Shown: piece by piece, positions 1 to 11,640 of the stretch | Numbering within the stretch: position 1 is the first letter of the stretch | Layout: each line of letters opens with the position of its first letter | Source of the DNA: Elephas maximus indicus | Taxonomy: Eukaryota > Chordata > Mammalia > Proboscidea > Elephantidae | Direction of reading: 5' to 3' | Assembly: GCF_024166365.1 (NCBI RefSeq) | Contig: NC_064832.1 | Span: forward strand, 44,606,249-44,670,248 | Length of the DNA: 64,000 nt | Made by a program: the position numbers and the translations under genes | The notes under the pieces: model-generated | The model's input: the letters and a program-made list of their open reading frames with translations, nothing else | What the model was told of the DNA's origin: nothing | The model's database searches: none

Positions 1-3000
1 TCCATTGAAATTTTTTTTTTTTAATTAAAAGTTTATAATTAAATAATCATCAGTAAGATTTTGGTATTATTGTTTCTCATTGTTTTTCTTCAAGTTTTTG
101 GAATGTACTCATGTTTTTCAAAATGTATTTATTAAGCCTTTGATTTTTGTTTTTCCTGTATTATCTAAACAATGATGTAAATTCTGAATTACTACTGTAT
201 TTCAAGCCACATTCTCATTTTTAGAAATCTATTCATCTGTGTATATTGGGCATAGTTATAGCTGTTTTCCTGTGTACGTATATTGGAATCATAATAGGAG
301 AATTAGAGTAAAAATTCCTTTTCACCTCTCTCCTCCCCATCTTACATGCAGATTAATAAACTTGATTTTAGACAATTATCACCACGATAATTTAAGAAAA
401 TTAACCGTAACAGAATAGAGAGAAACACTTGTCGTTAATATATATGTATTATCACCGTGGAAACTGAGATGATCGGTATAAATACCAACATTCTCTGGAC
501 AATTCAACTGAAAAGTGAACAAAGAGTAATTATTTTCCTATTCTTTTCAAAAGAGAAAATGTGTATCTCTTGAAAGAAATTATTATCTATTCAAAAGGAG
601 AGCCTTTTAAAACTACTTCAGAATATGTGCTTTTCTGGGACAAGTGTGAAGTAGACATTGGGGACACAAATGCAATTTGAAACATTTTGTTTCTACATTA
701 CTTGTATAGTCTCTGTTATTAAAGCTTCTCTCATAGTTAAAGAAGAAATGGAGCACTGAACTTTGTGTCAAGCAAAGGGAATAGAAAAACAACCCCAAAA
801 CTCAATACTGTTTAGTCCAATTTATGAAGTGATTTGAGGCAGGTAATTCAGATACTGGAAGAGCTGTCTTTCACTTAAGTACCAAAAAATCTAATTTATT
901 GCAGTTGATATCTTCATTTCAGCTAGGAAAGCTGTTTCATCTTCATTTTAGTCTAAATTGCTACTATATGAAGTGACAGTGGGTTTACTTGCTCTGATTG
1001 TATATTTATTTTCTGAAAAGAGCTGAGACGCCATCATTTTTCAATTTCATTTGCCATTTCATTGCTTATTCTACGAAGGCTTAAAGTGTGAAATGGACAT
1101 GGTGATCTCATTATTTTAAATTAACTGAACTTCACAAAGTGGAAATGGTGATTAGTTAAATAATTAGCACAGATCTAAAAACTGAGGACGTTAACATGTC
1201 TCCCATTCTGATATTTTAAATGAATTGAAAATATTTACTGAAGGCCTATTCTTCGAATTCTTTTCAATGATTGCTATCAAGGTTGGGATTCCAAGTCTTT
1301 TTGACGTTTACTTTCTCTGGTCTCCTCTGGCACCCTCTCTTTGTTTCTGTCTCTATCTTTTTCATATCTCTGTCTCTATATTGATCTATTGATAATCTGT
1401 CACATTCAAAAAATTATTTAATGCTGAAATAGGGAAACATTTAAGTACTGAATACTATAAGCAAGGAAGAAACTTAACTATAGGTGATAAAGGTAAACCA
1501 GTTGTTCTACACACATTAGAACCAGAAATGAGTCTTATCTGAACACAGAGGTCTGATGACAAGTGAAAGAAATGGTAGCAAAGAGACAATTTGCCTTCGA
1601 AAATATATGACGTAGCTGTAAAACAATAATGCATTTATGCTTACGATCAGCATTTCTGTTTTGATTCATGTACAACTTGTCCATGTGTGATTTACTCTTG
1701 GTTTTTTTTCTGGTAAGAAATGCTTTTCTTTGTGATATACTTTGCATCTATTCCTTCTTCCAGGTGTTGGTCAGGCCATTAGTGCTTCATGATTACACTA
1801 GTTTTATCTCATAAATAGTCTTTTGTCAAGCAACTCATCTTACCTTCAATCAGTTGCTTAATTTTTCCTGAAAAAAATTTCCTATAAAATTCCTGTCATT
1901 ATTATTCTCCCCACCACCCCAAAGATACCGGATAAAGTACAAACTACATTGCTCGAATCCAAATAAATTTACAGTCCAGAAAATCTCATTCTACTGCATT
2001 TGCAAGAGTCTTCTGTCCTTGTTTTTAGATGTTAGGCTCAGAAGAGCACATTTTATGAGCCTAAAAATGTCCATGTCAAAAGTATATAAACCCAAAATCT
2101 TACACTATCAAAAGAAATGTCCCAAAAGATCAAAGGAATTCATATGTATAACCAGGCAACAGCTATATAAACAAGCAAATGAAAACACACACACACACTC
2201 AACAAAACAAAAAACCTCTACCAACTAGGACTTTTCACAGAACTTTTTTATGCTCACTTTAATATATATTCTCTACTTCAATCACCATTAATACACTTTG
2301 TTCATCTATTTGGATAATGTGCTTTATTTTTTTACCCATTATTGATAACAATTTTGCTGTACTCCTGGGACACGTGATTCTCAGCTAATTATACAACCTT
2401 TGTCAGCACCATTATTGGGGAGTGCCACACAAATACCAGATTTCATTTCCTACATGACTGTCTTATCCTGTTTTTTTTTTTTTTTTTTTTTAAAAAAAGG
2501 TGTCCAGAGCTCTCAAATACTGAAGTTGATCAGTGAGGCAATCTGGTTGCTTAATAAAATATATTTTTTGTATTAGATATAAAAAGAAAATAGATAGTAT
2601 TCAAGCAAGTTTTAAGGGTCAGTGAGATGCAATATGAATTTCAATAGATTTGTTTCTGGTTTTGAAGAAAGAGGGAAAAAACAATCTCAACTCAAAGGAC
2701 CCAGACATTTGATAACAGGAGAGCCTATTAATTGAGTCCAATACATTGTTTTGTGATTATGACATGTTCAAGTCAGCCAGGTGGATAGATACTTCTACCA
2801 AATAATTTCTCTCATAAAGGTTTCAGAGGACCCAGTTTTGAGAACTGTGGTATGAAGTGAGCATAATCTCAAACCAATATAAATAAAAGTCAAGATAACT
2901 CAAGCATCATTCTTTGCTCTCTAATCCCTTATGGTCAATATCTGGATTGGTCCTGAGCTCAGGATTCACAGCATAATACCAAGATTTTGGTAAATAAAGA

Positions 3001-3334
3001 TGGAAATTCAAGATTTATTTTTCTTCTGCCCGCTCAAGTTAATATACACACAGCCTTTAGCCCTCCAAGGAGCCAGATCCATAAATACTAGGAGGGTTGT
3101 CCAGTCTCTTCATAGCTCCATTGTAATGTTTGAATCCAAACCCCATTGCCAAAATAAGCCTCTTTTAAATAATGTATGAATATGCTACATACCTTGAACA
3201 AGGTGATAAATAAAAAGTATGATTTTCATTACAAATTTACCTAAGCTAGATCTTTTTTGTCATTACAATGCATAGATAGCATGCTTGCTCTTTATGTGCT
3301 TTTTATTTTTGAATTGTAAACCAAGTTTAATACA
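1..3334. other. Unassigned AT-rich intergenic DNA
   Basis: No gene, RNA gene or confidently named repeat is visible. The stretch holds only short simple sequence: a T run near 2471-2490 and a short CA run near 2187-2200. The few open frames here are under 75 codons and have no recognisable motif. It could contain old, heavily decayed repeats that I cannot name by eye. Confidence 0.6.
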
Positions 3335-3735
3335 GTGATCAAGTACAAGACTTCTGGAATCAAACTAATTTCATTTAAATCCTAACTCCAACTATGCTAA
3401 ACTTCTGACCTTGAACAAGTTCCCGAACTTCTTTAAATCTCATGGTCTTCTTCTCTAAAATAGGAATAATTTTCCCTTACTGTTGAGTCGATTCTGATTT
3501 ATAGTGACCCTGTAGAACAGAGTCCCATTTTTAGTGTTTCCAAGGCTGTAAATCTTCACAAAAGTGGATTGCCACATCTTTCTCCCACAGAGCAGCTGGT
3601 AGGTTCGAATCACTGAATTTTGGGTCAACATTCAAGGGGTTAACCACTGCACCACCAGGGCTCCGTGGGAATATTAATGCCTACCAAATAGATTCGCTGT
3701 GATGAATAAATGTAAATTACTTGTAACATAGCATT
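3335..3735 (+). mobile_element. MIR SINE, split by an AfroSINE
   Basis: The left part has the MIR core pattern: a 'cctaactcc...' block, then 'gaccttgaacaagttcc...', then a 'cctcatctgtaaaat'-like block ('cttctctaaaatagg'). The right part (about 3668-3735) continues with the MIR 3' pattern ('gatgaataaatgtaaattacttgtaac'). An AfroSINE lies between. Family assignment is from memory; divergence is high, as expected for MIR. Confidence 0.6.
3473..3664 (-). mobile_element. AfroSINE inside a MIR
   Basis: Read on the minus strand it starts 'ggagccctggtggtgcagtggttaa' and ends with the family 3' signature seen on the plus strand as 'gttgagtcgattctga...agtgacc'. The middle is the longer version, with an extra 'gattacagcc'-type block and 'gccacatctttctccc'. 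Flanks read 'ggaataatt' and 'ggaatattaat', a probable but imperfect target-site duplication. Confidence 0.85.
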
Positions 3736-3975
3736 TACTTATGTTGTCAACTGTTTAATTACTTTATTTATTTACTTTTCAACTTTGTTCTTCCATTCTC
3801 ACTCTTTTGCCATATAAGTGCTTCCATGAACAATATACATGAGAAAATCTCTCTAATTAATTAAATTCCAGCAATTGCAAGATAAGAGGTTATTAAATCC
3901 TCCACCTTTAAGAGGAATTCTTTTTTTTTCTTCCTTAGAGTGTTTTTTTTTTTCCAAGCCTTTATTTTATAGTCA
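3736..3975. other. Unassigned AT-rich spacer
   Basis: Short AT-rich interval between two MIR copies, with T runs near 3920-3955. No feature recognised. Confidence 0.5.
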
Positions 3976-4350
3976 TTAAGCTATTGAAATTAGGCACCAG
4001 AAATCTTAATTGTAACCCTAGTTCCAAAACTTCTTAGGTGTGTCACCACAGGCAAATCAGTTAGTCTCATGTAGATCAGCTTTTTTTTTTTGCGTAAAAT
4101 GTGAATAATAATTACTATTTATTTTAAAAGGTCATACCAGTTGCAGTTGAGTTGATTCTGACTCATAGCAACCCTATGGGGAAGAGTAGAACTGCCCCAT
4201 AGGGTTTCCAAGGAGCAGCTGGTGGATTTGAACTGCTGACCTTTTGTTTATTAGCCAAACACTTAACTACTTCACTGCCAGGTCCTCTCAAAAGATCATG
4301 AAAGCTTAAATGAGGAAATTCATATAAAGCACTTCACATCGTGACTTGTA
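3976..4350 (+). mobile_element. Second MIR SINE, split by an AfroSINE
   Basis: The MIR-like blocks 'taaccctagttccaaaacttcttaggtgtg' and 'gcgtaaaatgtgaataataatt' lie to the left. After the inserted SINE the MIR tail resumes as 'gaaagcttaaatgaggaaattcat...aagcacttcac'. The interruption is flanked by a near-perfect duplication of the target. Confidence 0.6.
4136..4289 (-). mobile_element. AfroSINE with 10-bp target duplication
   Basis: The plus strand shows 'gttgagttgattctgactcatagcaacc' followed by 'agtagaactgccccatagggtttccaagg', the reverse complement of the AfroSINE 3' half. The end at 4289 is the inverted tRNA-like head. The target duplication is 'aaaaggtcat' at 4126-4135 and 'aaaagatcat' at 4290-4299, one mismatch, so both insertion boundaries are secure. 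Confidence 0.9.
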
Positions 4351-4375
4351 TAATGGTAAAATTTTATAATATTGG

Positions 4376-4813
4376 TGTTATGGATGGAATTGTGTCCCCA
4401 AAAGATATGTTGAAGTTCTAATTTCTGTACCTGTAAATGAGTGAGATCTTGACTGAAAAAAGGTCGCTGGTATTTTATCAGTTAGGTTAACACGAGGACA
4501 TCGTAATGGAGTGGGTTAGGTCGTGATCTCATCTGAATGTACTTATCAAAGAGGTGAACAGAAACAGACACAGGGAGGAAGACACCAGGTGAAGATGCAT
4601 CAAGAAGTCAAGGGACACCAAGGCTTACCAACAGCCACCAGAAGTTAGGAGAGAGGCATGATGTTGTTCCTCTCTTAAAGCCCTCAGAAGGAATCAAGAT
4701 GGTCGATACTGTAATTTGGCCTTCTAGCCCACAGAACTGTGAAACAAAAATTTTCTGTTCTTAAAGCCACCTGCTTTGTGAAATTTTGTTACGGCAGTCT
4801 TAGTAGAGTATGG
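4376..4813 (+). mobile_element. MLT1/MaLR-type solo LTR
   Basis: It begins 'tgttatggatggaattgtgtcccc' and ends near '...tttgttacggcagtcttagtag', the start and end pattern of MLT1-type LTRs. Inside are 'ggaggaagacaccaggtgaagatg' and 'cttctagcccacagaactgtgaaacaaaaattttctgttc', a decayed form of the polyadenylation region. No internal retroviral sequence adjoins it, so it is a solo LTR. The subfamily is not resolved. Confidence 0.75.
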
Positions 4814-5039
4814 CAATTAGCTTTTGTTATTATGTTAATATGCAGTGCAATATAAATTATAAGCAAGAAAATTTAAGAAGTTTGAGTAAAAGGTTCAGAG
4901 TTGATGAGACTAGACACCGTATTTTTATTTCCAAGTAAAGGCTCTTTCCATTTTGTAATGCTATCTTAATGGATAGGGTCAAAGCTTAATAATCAAATGC
5001 TAAAGGGCAAAGCTGGGGCACAACAGGAGATATTGCTTT

Positions 5040-5245
5040 GAAATGAGGTCGATTTGGGCTTGATTCTCAGCTTTGCAGATTTTTAATTTTGTGATTCAGG
5101 TTTGGCTTTTCGTTTCCCTGAATCTTAACTTTTTTATAAGTAAAATAGATTGAGAGAGTCAGAGAAGGTTTTACACTTTGTGGTTGTTGAAAAGATCGGA
5201 TGTAAAATACCTAGGACAATGCTTTACCTGGTCTATGTTAAGGAA
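5040..5245 (+). mobile_element. MIR SINE fragment
   Basis: The order of blocks matches MIR: 'gatttgggcttgattctcagctttgcag', then 'ttgtgattcagg', 'ttccctgaatcttaac', 'taagtaaaatag', and the tail 'gatgtaaaatacctaggacaatgctttacctgg'. Diverged; assigned by pattern only. Confidence 0.6.
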
Positions 5246-5799
5246 ATCATTGCTTCTATTGTTAATTTTTTTTTTTAATTTAGTATTTAAGAAGCCTAAA
5301 AATATATGCTGAGAATATGGAAAGCTGACTAAAAGTTACTTGGCTTTACAAAGACATTTTGCATGACCAATTATTTCTGCATAAAATTCATCAAGTATAT
5401 TAAGGAATTATGAGTCTACAATTAACCACTTATGTGTGTAATGAAGGTACAGCTGCTATTTGCAGTGCAGAGCCTTTTCTGACCTCAGGTGCTCTGTGAA
5501 GCGATTGTGTATGCATATTTTTTTTTTAAAGAAGGCATTAAGATTTTACACTGGCTGCAATATCAACATTCATAACATTGATATTAAAATAATGTGAAAA
5601 CACACAAATCATTTCTCTTTTTTTCAGTATTCATCTTTTAAGAACCTCAAGAACACCAATTTTTAAACAAATTCAAGTCAGTGAGCTCATTATGCCTATC
5701 TACTAATTAAGATTTGGTTCAAAACGAAAAGTAAATGCGATTAAATATGGTTAGGTGACTCTGCTCCTCCAAAGTAAATTAAAAAAAGGACTAAGATAT
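5246..5799. other. Unassigned AT-rich DNA
   Basis: Nothing recognisable apart from short T runs near 5268 and 5520. No coding pattern. Confidence 0.5.
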
Positions 5800-5806
5800 A
5801 GAATAT

Positions 5807-6012
5807 GGCTCCCTGGGTGGCACATACAGTTAAGCACATGGTTACTAATCAAAAGATTAGTGGCTCAAACACACCCAGAAGTACCTCAAAAGAAAGGCCT
5901 GGCCATCTGCCTCTGAAAGGTCATTGCTCTGGAAACCTTTGGAGCACAACTATACTCTGTAACACATGGGGTTGCCATGAGTCACAACTGACTTGACAGC
6001 AGCTGGTTGTTT
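5807..6012 (+). mobile_element. AfroSINE (long subfamily), first of three
   Basis: Starts 'ggctccctgggtggcac' and contains 'aagaaaggcctggccatctgcc', typical of the longer AfroSINE subfamily. It ends 'gttgccatgagtcacaactgacttgacagcagctggttg'. A possible 7-bp target duplication 'agaatat' flanks it (5800-5806 and 6020-6026). It is the first of three SINEs in the same direction within about 640 bp. Confidence 0.85.
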
Positions 6013-6057
6013 GGAATCCAGAATATGTGAGCCTTTTTGTGTGTATCTAATACAATA

Positions 6058-6228
6058 GAAACCTTGGTGGCGGAGTGGTTAAGTGCTACGGCTGCTAACC
6101 AAAGGGATGACAGTTCAAATCCACCAGGCGCTCCTTGGAAACTCTATGGGGCAGTTCTACTCTGTCCTATAGGGTCGCTATGAGTCAGAATTGACTGGAT
6201 GGCACTGGGTTTGGTTTTTGGTTTTGGG
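6058..6228 (+). mobile_element. AfroSINE, second of three
   Basis: A well-preserved copy. The tRNA-like head 'ccttggtggcggagtggttaa' (A-box-like) is followed by 'gacagttcaaatccacc' (B-box-like). Then come 'gggcagttctactctgtcc' and the 3' signature 'gtcgctatgagtcagaattgac', with a 'ggtttggtttttggtttt' tail. These are the remains of an internal RNA polymerase III promoter. Confidence 0.92.
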
Positions 6229-6240
6229 AATCCATAGAAA

Positions 6241-6441
6241 GGAACCGGTGGTACAATGGTTGAGCTCCCAGTTGCTAACTGAAAGGTCAGAGATTGGGAC
6301 TCACCAGTTGCTCCGCAGCAAAAAGGTCTGGCAATATACTCCCATGAAGATTACAGCCTAGGAAACCCTATGAGGCAGTTCTACATTGTCCTATAAGGTT
6401 GCTATGAGTTGGAACTAACGTGACGCACACAACGACAACCT
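6241..6441 (+). mobile_element. AfroSINE, third of three
   Basis: Starts 'ggaaccggtggtacaatggttgag' only about a dozen bases after the previous SINE tail. It carries the extended middle ('ggtctggcaatatactccc', 'gattacagcctagg') and ends 'ggttgctatgagttggaactaacgtgacg'. The extended middle marks a different subfamily from its upstream neighbour. Confidence 0.88.
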
Positions 6442-6609
6442 GGTAGAATTCTCAGGGCAGTACACATCAGTTTTAATTTCAAATGATATGATGGAGAGCA
6501 CCATAATCTAGTCCGTAAATTACTTCCTCTGATGTCTATGGTAGCTCTTGTCATGATTCCTACAGTAAAACCTGTGAAAGCAGAAACCTGTGCAAGGCAG
6601 AAGCCATCA

Positions 6610-6652
6610 ACAAACAAACAAAAAACAAACCTGTTGCCATTGAGCTGATTAG
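6610..6652 (-). mobile_element. AfroSINE 3'-end scrap
   Basis: The A-rich run 'caaacaaacaaaaaacaaac' followed by 'ctgttgccattgagctgatt' is the inverted 3' end of an AfroSINE. The rest of the element is absent. Confidence 0.65.
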
Positions 6653-6794
6653 AGGGAAAAACTCAAATATTTTCCGTTAAAATGAGCAAGAGAAAAGTGG
6701 TAAGACTGCATCCTGTCAAAGGCAGAAAACTCGTGAGATGTAGAAAAAGAAGGCAGTCTCGTTGAGTTTCGGCTGTCACAGGCCTCACTGTGCT

Positions 6795-6940
6795 TTCATT
6801 TTAAAAGTAAGAAACTACTACTCAAATCATTTAAGTAACTTTTCCACAGTCATCCTGAAAGTAAACAGAAAAATGTGAATTTGAATCTTTCAGTTTGACT
6901 TCAGAGTTGTTACTTTTGCCACAGTATAATACAGTGTTAA
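6795..6940 (-). mobile_element. Possible MIR fragment
   Basis: The pattern 'gtaagaaactactactcaaatcatttaagtaacttttccacagtca...gaatttgaatctttcag' resembles the inverted MIR core (the 'gaggaaactgag...taacttgcccaaggtca...gatttgaacccag' pattern). Weak. Confidence 0.4.
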
Positions 6941-6992
6941 CATTAAAAAAAAAAAAAATCCTTGTATAATTGGCGTAGTCTATTAAAAACAT

Positions 6993-7047
6993 GGAAACCC
7001 TGCTGGCATAGTGGTCAATAACATAAGTGCATTCAGTTGCAACTCAT
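6993..7047 (+). mobile_element. AfroSINE head fragment
   Basis: 'ggaaaccctgctggcatagtgg' is the SINE head. The sequence loses resemblance soon after, so only the 5' tip remains. Confidence 0.6.
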
Positions 7048-9819
7048 ATCAAAAATAATTTTATATATCTATGCTTAAAAGAAAAGGAGTATTTGCCTAA
7101 AAATGCCATGTTTAGAGTAATTTTGTTTTATTACTTATGTTAAACAGGAAAACATTGAATTAATTTCGGTATTTGAAAAAATGATTTTTTTCTCAATATA
7201 CATTCTGGTTTGCTAGTTGTGTAATATACACTCGATACAATGTACTTTTGATAAGAAACAACTGCTTCCCATCAAGAACACCTAGAGCTAGTGTGAAAGT
7301 GTTGTCAAACGTTCTACTTGCTTCCACTTATACATTCAAACGTGAAGTCTTCACTTTTCAAGTTATTTTGGGGAGTGGATACTTTGAAAGATTTCCTTTA
7401 AAAATGCTGACTCATTTGTGATATATGAAAATGTCACAATCAGAAATATCATGAATCTGAAGATCAAAAATTGAGCATGCTTATTAATAGCGGTGGTTGG
7501 AAGCATTATTGGAATACCCCAGGTACATGCCATGTGCCCTTCAAGCAATATAGTTTTCCATCTAAAGTTGTATAAAGATATTGCCAGTTCCTATATTATG
7601 TTTTAGAACACTTCACTTTCAGACATTTTAAGTTTTTTCTGGAGTGTTAAGTAATCAGTTAACCAGATTTGTACTAAAACAATACATTAAATATACATCC
7701 TAACAACAACAAGAAAATAAACTATTTCTACTTAACTATAAAAAAGAATTTTTTATTCTTTTTTATGTATAAACGTTGTTAGGTGTTGTTTGTCTTAACA
7801 TGGGACAATAAATAAGTTAATTCTGCAAAAGCATCAGCTTCATTTTATCAGGAGTGTACTTTTCAGTTCATCTCTGTACAGCTGTTGTCCTAACCTCAGA
7901 AGCACAGTGTTGAATGAATGCATTAGACCGCCTGGTATCTGTAGCCATTATCTATTTACCTGGCGGTGCTCTCAATCCGAAACAGTGGTTGCAATAGTGA
8001 CACTAATGTCCAAAGAGTTTGACAGGCATTTCAACAAATAACTCCAATAGAGTATACTAATGTGATGATATGTGAATTGCTGTGGGGATAGCTTTTTTCA
8101 TACAGTATGTGGGTTATACATACTATGCGTTAAGATGTGATGTTTAGGGAAGTCACAATTAAGGAGATGGCCCTCAAGAGGATCCTTCAAAATAAAAACA
8201 TTGTTAGAACAAAGAAAGGCATCACAGACATTATAATCATTGACTTATGATAGAATAATCTTGAGTGTTTCATATGTAGAGTGCATGTAAGATAGTTGCA
8301 AAGTAGGCAAGAGTTCACTTTTGAAGAACAATTATTTCATTTTAAGTGGCTAAGTAGTGGTAAAATGATCTTATTGCAGTATGTAGAGAAATTATTTTAT
8401 CCATCCAAGGTCATAGAACAAAAAAGGAAAACTCAATATGTTTACAACATCAATTTCACTTAAATTCTAAAACTTGATAGAGAATGATAAATACATAAAT
8501 AAATTAATAAAAAGGAAACCACCTGACTTACAGAAAAGTCCTAACAAAATTTTAGCAAATAGAACCTAAAATGTAACAAAAAGAATATCTTTAAAAATAT
8601 GATTTATTACACACACCAATCTAAGGAATAAAACATGATGATTCTATAAGTGGAAGCTGGTAAAATTAAACTGCAACTCCTATCAAAATAAAATTTACAA
8701 AAAGAAGAAATAAATAGAATATTGTTACTTAAAAGTTATTTTCACATGGGACATTGAGAATACTATTACGTAATCTTTTTGCTGCCATTGTTGATGCTGA
8801 GAAGATACCCATGGGTCTGATTGTCATTCCTCTCTAGGTAATCTTTTTTATGTTTGTGCTTGTTTTCCTGAAGCTTTATGATTATATGTTCACATTTGTG
8901 TTCTGTTTACTTCATTCTCTTTGAGGTCCATTGAACTTACTTGGCACAAGCGTGGTGTCTTAAGTTTTACAGAACTTTCAGTCATCTCTACCTTGGATTT
9001 TTTTTCTTTTTTTCAATATCTATAACACTCTACTGAAATGTCAATGTAATGTAAATGGGATTTTCCATTTTATCATCAATAACTCATTTTTGTTTCCAAT
9101 CTCTTTGTTTCTACATATTACATTCTGAATAATTTCTTTGAATCTACTTGAATGCACTAGTTTGCTCTTCTGCTTGTTTTCATCTCTTCTTTAGCTTTTA
9201 TTGAGTTTTATATTTCAAATATATAACTTCCTTTCCTAAAAAGCGTAGTTGCGTTATTTCAAGTATGTATTTATTATTATTGTTATTTCTTGATCAAATT
9301 TTGAAGTCTCTTTTATTTAAAAAATATTCAACTTACTCATTTTATAATCCTTGTTGGATGATTCATATGCTAAAATTTTATGGAAGTCATCTTTTCTGTC
9401 TGCTACATATTCTAACTTTCTCTCAGGTTGCCTTGTTTTCATATTTATTTTGTGATTTTGACAATGAACTATTATTTCTTGGACTTTGTATTTTGAAAAT
9501 TACTGCTTTGAAGTTTTTGTTTTTTTTTTTCCTTCCAGGCATTCTTTTCATTTACTTCTACCTGCCATTTGAAGCAGTACTCAGTAAGGAATCTTTGAAA
9601 TTAAATTCTTTGCTAGGTGTATTTGGATCACAAGGTAGTATGAATTTAGGCCCAAAAAATCATATGAAGACTAACTTTTGATTACAAATTGTCCTGAAAG
9701 ATAGTCTCTCCATCACCATTTCTAAGCCACTGAGATGGGAAAAGTTTTTTTGTTTTTTTGTTTTTTTTTCATCTTTGTTTTCTGGAATTATTTTTTAATT
9801 TATCTTAATACAAAGAATA
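7048..9819. other. Unassigned AT-rich DNA, possible decayed L1
   Basis: Mostly featureless. About 8530-8640 ('gtcctaacaaaattttagcaaatagaacctaaa...') weakly recalls L1 ORF2 sequence. The T-rich block at 8790-9530 could be an old antisense L1 segment. A 138-codon plus-strand frame at 9265-9681 is rich in Phe and Leu because the DNA is T-rich, and it shows no domain. I do not call a gene. Confidence 0.45.
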
Positions 9820-10031
9820 ATGGAGCCCTGATGGAGCAGTGGCTATAATGCTTGGCTGCTAACCAGAAGGTCAGTGGTTCAAACCTACCAGCCACTTCAT
9901 GGGGGAAAGTTGTGGCAATCTCCTTTCTTAAAGATTTATAGCTTTGGAAGCCCCATGAGACAGTTCTACCCTGTCCTATAGGATCACTACGAGTCAAAAT
10001 AAATTCCGTAGCAATAGGAAAAGGAAGGAAA
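9820..10031 (+). mobile_element. AfroSINE with 10-bp target duplication
   Basis: Starts 'tggagccctgatggagcagtgg', contains 'gaaggtcagtggttcaaacc' (B-box-like) and the extended middle with 'gtggcaatctcc', and ends 'aggatcactacgagtcaaaataaattccgtagc'. The perfect duplication 'acaaagaata' occurs at 9810-9819 and 10032-10041 and sets the boundaries, tail included. Confidence 0.92.
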
Positions 10032-10129
10032 ACAAAGAATATTCAGGACCTAAATTCTGGTCAGATTTCAATTAGACTTCCAAACTCAAATGAGATCTAG
10101 ACTTTTCTCCTCTCTTCTGCATTCTATGC

Positions 10130-10745
10130 ACCTACAAAAATAAAAGTTATATAGAAGACATTCTGACAGTTTATTAAACACAGTCAAAACTAGGCTTATC
10201 CTACAATACAGCAATTGCACTCCTAAGTATTTATCTAAATGGGTTGAAAATATATGTCCAAACAAAACCCTGCACATCAATATTTATAGACACTTGATTA
10301 GTAATTGCCAAAAGCAACCATGCTGTCTTTCAGTAGGTGAATGGATAAACAAATTGTGATACATCTATAAAATGTAGTATTACTGAGCATAAATATAAAT
10401 GAGCTATCAAGCTATGAAAAGACATGGAGAAATCTTAAATGCATTTTGCCAGGTGAAAAAAAACAGTCTGGAAAAGTTACATAATCTATGATGCCAACTA
10501 TATGACATTTAGAAAAAGACAAAATTGTGGAGATGGTCAAAAGATCATTGGTTCCCAGAGTTTCAGGATGAGGATCAGGCCTTTTTAGGGCAGTGAAACT
10601 ATTCTATATGATACTGAATGGTGGCCACATGGCATTGTGCATTTGTCAAAACCCATAGGACTATATAGCACAGAGGGGACACTGATATAAACTATGGACT
10701 GTAGTTAATAGTAATGCACCTGTTTTGTTTCAAAATAAACTAAAA
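10130..10745 (+). mobile_element. L1 3' end fragment
   Basis: The sequence follows the L1 ORF2 end and 3' UTR: 'acaatacagcaattgcactcctaagtatttat', 'gggttgaaaatatatgtccaaacaaa', 'taggtgaatggataaacaaattgtgatacat', 'gactatatagcacagag', 'ctatggactgtagttaatagtaatg'. It is full of stops, so it is an old, inactive fragment. Confidence 0.8.
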
Positions 10746-11279
10746 TGACTGCTGAACGTATCCAGGGTTCAGCAAGCACTCTCAGAATAAAAACTGAGTT
10801 TGATGTTTTTGTCTTTGTTTTTGATTGTCTTCCTAATTTTCAATTACATTTTTATTTTAATCCCTTATAATTTAATTTATTTCTATATTTATTTGAGACA
10901 TACGTATTATATTCCTACCATTTATTAGCTTTTTTTTTCAGATTAGCTAAGCAAATATACTGATAGAAATGGAAGTGTGCATCTCAAATAATTCTGACAT
11001 TGCATAGTTAACAGCTTTGTTTGGTGTACATTTGTTTATGGCTTAATTTATAGGGGAGATTATTTTATTGGTTTATAATTTTGTCATATTTTATCTGTAA
11101 TGTTTTCAATACAAAACACATAGTTCCACTATAAATGTAATTTGTGTTTCTGTGCTCTGTTTGTTTGCCTTCTCAGTATTTCTTTGTCCTTCTTGTGTCA
11201 ACATTCCTTTGACAGTTTATTTCCCATCAGTATTCCATACCTGGTTTTTATTGCATTAATAGTGTCAGAAACAACTCAA
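10746..11279. other. Unassigned AT-rich DNA
   Basis: No repeat or gene recognised; AT-rich throughout. Confidence 0.5.
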
Positions 11280-11640
11280 ATAATAGCAGTTTTTATTAGA
11301 ATTCAGTCTTCTTTCCTAATAAAAAGTGCGGAAATCCAGGACTGCTGTGGCGTTCCACTGGTTAGACGTATAGGTTCATTCAATTATGTTGCTTTGCCAT
11401 ATCTGGTTTCCATTCCCAAGGCCAACCTTAGGGTTCAATTGGCTATTGGAGCTCTATCAATTATATTTGCATCTCAGCCAGCAGGAAATAAGAGAAAAAG
11501 TTTTAATGCCCTTTCATTTAAGGTCAGTTTCCAGAAAATATATGAAATATACCTGATTATATCCCACTGGCAAAATTTAATAACACAGGTACCTCTAGCC
11601 ATAAGTGAGTCAGTAATATTTACTCTTTTTATCTGTTAAG
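11280..11640 (+). repeat. Probable ancient interspersed repeat
   Basis: The pattern 'ctggtttccattcccaaggccaacc', 'ttggctattggagctctatcaa', 'cagccagcaggaaataag', 'catatcccactggcaaaatttaa' reads like a widely dispersed placental repeat, but I cannot name the family. A 165-codon frame covers 11142-11639. It is hydrophobic because the DNA is T-rich, has no domain, and overlaps this repeat, so I treat it as chance. Confidence 0.45.

Noticed and set aside
9265..9681. 138-codon plus-strand open frame
   Set aside because: Composition is driven by T-rich DNA (runs of Leu/Phe). There is no domain or splice context, and a T run lies inside.
11142..11639. 165-codon plus-strand open frame, the longest in the window
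   Set aside because: It overlaps a probable ancient interspersed repeat, and the hydrophobic stretch reflects T-rich DNA. No motif or signal of a real gene.
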